A DNA stretch of 64,000 nucleotides from a bacterium (GTDB taxonomy: Bacteria; Fidelibacterota; Marinisomatia; Marinisomatales; JAHJCW01): contig JANQGY010000018.1 of assembly GCA_028282845.1 (NCBI GenBank), forward strand, positions 37,252 to 101,251, read 5' to 3'. The position numbers and the translations under genes are program-made. Numbering within the stretch: the stretch's first letter is position 1; each line of letters begins with the position of its first letter. Shown here one piece after another: positions 62,677 through 64,000 of the stretch. A model generated the notes under the pieces. The model did no database searches, was not told the DNA's origin, and saw nothing but the letters and a program-made list of their open reading frames with translations.

Positions 62677-63990
62677 CTATTTCATCAAAGTCATTTTCTT
62701 AACTTGATGGAAATATTGACCGGCGTCCAATTCAAATAAATAGGTGCCGCTCGGAACTTTATTGCCCTGTGAATCCAGTCCATTCCAGGTAGCTGTGTAA
62801 TTACCGGGTTGGGCATATCTGTTATAGATAGTTGCAATCTTTTCACCCAATAAATTATACACGTTCAAAGTTACATCTACGCCAATCGGCAGACTAAATG
62901 CAACTGTGGTCGTCGGATTGAATGGATTTGGATAGTTATCTCCAAGCTTGAATTGATTTGGTACACCTTCAGTTAACTCAACATCTAAGTTCGGTGAATT
63001 GGTATCATAATCCCAAGCATCATAGAAGATCGGGTCAATCGAACCCCAAACACTAAAGATAGTTGTGTTGGAAATGCTTGAAGTAAGGTTCTCAATATGG
63101 TTGTTACCATAACCACCTTCATTATCACCACCACCGATACCAAACTTAAATTCCTGACCTAAAGTGGTTTTGTTTGACTGATAAATGTAGGTGTTAGAGT
63201 AGAGCGTATCACCGGCTGTTTGATCGAAATCTGTAGCGCCGTCATCATACATCTGTTTGTATTCAGTCTGAGCTAATGTACCACCCCAGGTAGTCCAGGC
63301 TTCGGTTTGAACTTGGTCAACTGTAGCCGGTCCATTCATGAATACTCCCAATGTGTTGATTTGATCAACCGAAGAGATGTTAATATCACCTTGAATATCG
63401 TTAAGTGTTGATCCTTTCATCACTTGATAATAAGCGGGACGTAAATCTAAGACATAAGTCCACTGAATCGTATTATCATCACCACAACCGGCACAGATCA
63501 TATTAGCATTTCTAAATTTCGGCATTCTGCGAGGCGAGACATTCGAAACTACATTATCGTTAATTGTGAACGGTGCACCATCGGCTGCTCCTGCAAGATC
63601 GTGTAATCTTCTTTCGGCAAGGGCAACATCACTGCCTTGGTAGGCAAAATTGTAAAATATCTCTCTGAACTCGGCCGCATTCTTTATACGATAATATTGA
63701 TAGAACATTCCATCACTTGCCAAGTCAACCCCAACATTTGGAATGGTAACTGAATAAACAGTTCCAAATCCGGCGGTTAAGGTGTCAGTTCTGACGGATT
63801 GTTGTGTCCCACCATAACCCCACTTTACAATGAGTGTATCACCTTGTTCAAAACCATCTTCAGCAATTGCAGTTGATACATCTGTAGTAAATGTCAAAGC
63901 TGATAGAGTATCTGAAGCTGCAAAAGGCTTTGGCAGAACATCATTGTAATATACCCATTGGATCGTTGTATCCTGAACTATAGTTGCCAT
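62677..63990 (-). CDS. Secreted protein with T9SS C-terminal sorting domain (5' end beyond window)
   Basis: At least 437 residues; the frame stays open to the window edge and no signal peptide is visible at the first Met in view, so the true start is probably outside. Two related modules begin with TTIQWVYYNDV and NTIQWTYVLDLRP, and the middle is rich in Asp/Thr/Gly. The C-terminal 85 residues are a FlgD-like T9SS sorting domain (NYPNPFNPTTTVAFSLP ... GTYLFELDAG, KKMTLMK). It is a likely surface or S-layer-type protein. Confidence 0.85.
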   Translation of the reverse strand: MATIVQDTTIQWVYYNDVLPKPFAASDTLSALTFTTDVSTAIAEDGFEQGDTLIVKWGYGGTQQSVRTDTLTAGFGTVYSVTIPNVGVDLASDGMFYQYYRIKNAAEFREIFYNFAYQGSDVALAERRLHDLAGAADGAPFTINDNVVSNVSPRRMPKFRNANMICAGCGDDNTIQWTYVLDLRPAYYQVMKGSTLNDIQGDINISSVDQINTLGVFMNGPATVDQVQTEAWTTWGGTLAQTEYKQMYDDGATDFDQTAGDTLYSNTYIYQSNKTTLGQEFKFGIGGGDNEGGYGNNHIENLTSSISNTTIFSVWGSIDPIFYDAWDYDTNSPNLDVELTEGVPNQFKLGDNYPNPFNPTTTVAFSLPIGVDVTLNVYNLLGEKIATIYNRYAQPGNYTATWNGLDSQGNKVPSGTYLFELDAGQYFHQVKKMTLMK

Positions 63991-64000
63991 TCGATTATCA

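Overview
The window is low in GC and gene-dense, and looks like a chromosome fragment from a Gram-negative bacterium of the FCB supergroup (Candidatus Marinimicrobia, Ignavibacteria or a relative). The evidence is two proteins with FlgD-like type IX secretion (T9SS) sorting domains (NYPNPFNPTT type), several outer-membrane barrels, an LpxR-type lipid A deacylase, a Bacteroidetes-style short AMP nucleosidase and a clade II (Sec/lipoprotein) nitrous oxide reductase. The phylum is inferred, not proven.

Layout. 1-13.5 kb (minus strand): a membrane-bound uptake [NiFe]-hydrogenase locus ordered as in E. coli hyb (small subunit, HybA-like FeS protein, HybB-like membrane protein, large subunit, maturation protease), then two accessory genes (an SDR protein with an extra helical C-terminal domain and a small membrane protein), then hypA-B-F-C-D-E. 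A porin-like gene sits at the head. 13.8-15.2 kb: a divergent Crp/Fnr regulator with a glutaredoxin-like and a DoxX-like gene. 15.3-21.1 kb: housekeeping genes (short GlpD, tRNA-Glu, exonuclease III, methyltransferase, AMP nucleosidase, LpxR, HemW). 21.1-25.1 kb is the accessory region. It holds a single-gene DUF559 element bounded by inverted terminal repeats, a class B acid phosphatase, and a relic integron: a fragment of an IntI-type integrase, two attI-like repeats, an attC-like site and cassette-like genes for a DNA/RNA nuclease, an M23 lipoprotein peptidase and a GNAT acetyltransferase. 25-29 kb: membrane protein, GNAT and MsbA-like ABC exporter. 28-35 kb: a surface phosphopolymer locus (iron alcohol dehydrogenase, LicD, two LicC-like nucleotidyltransferases, two CDP-glycerol glycerophosphotransferase-like enzymes, sulfotransferase, CDP-alcohol phosphotransferase). 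35-47.6 kb: malic enzyme, secreted subtilase, flavin reductase, metallohydrolase, endonuclease III, a queD-like/yhhQ/folE set, lipB-lipA, lon and tRNA-Val. 47.7-58.3 kb: an N2O-reduction locus (fasciclin, cytochrome c, nosZ, membrane protein, nosL, nosD, nosF, nosY) divergent from an Rrf2 regulator, followed by two thioredoxin-like genes, one with an in-frame TGA exactly where the first Cys of a CxxC motif should be (probable selenoprotein), and an outer-membrane barrel. 58.3-64 kb: LTA-synthase-like sulfatase, DUF3892 protein, small lipoprotein, TPR-Fis regulator and a T9SS cargo protein cut by the window end.

Together the genes suggest a facultatively anaerobic life in which H2 oxidation (an oxygen-sensitive type, from its four-Cys proximal cluster motif) could feed the quinone pool and N2O could act as terminal acceptor. 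The most notable finds are the relic integron with duplicated attI-like sites, the UxxC redoxin selenoprotein candidate beside nos, and the hairpin-ended DUF559 element.
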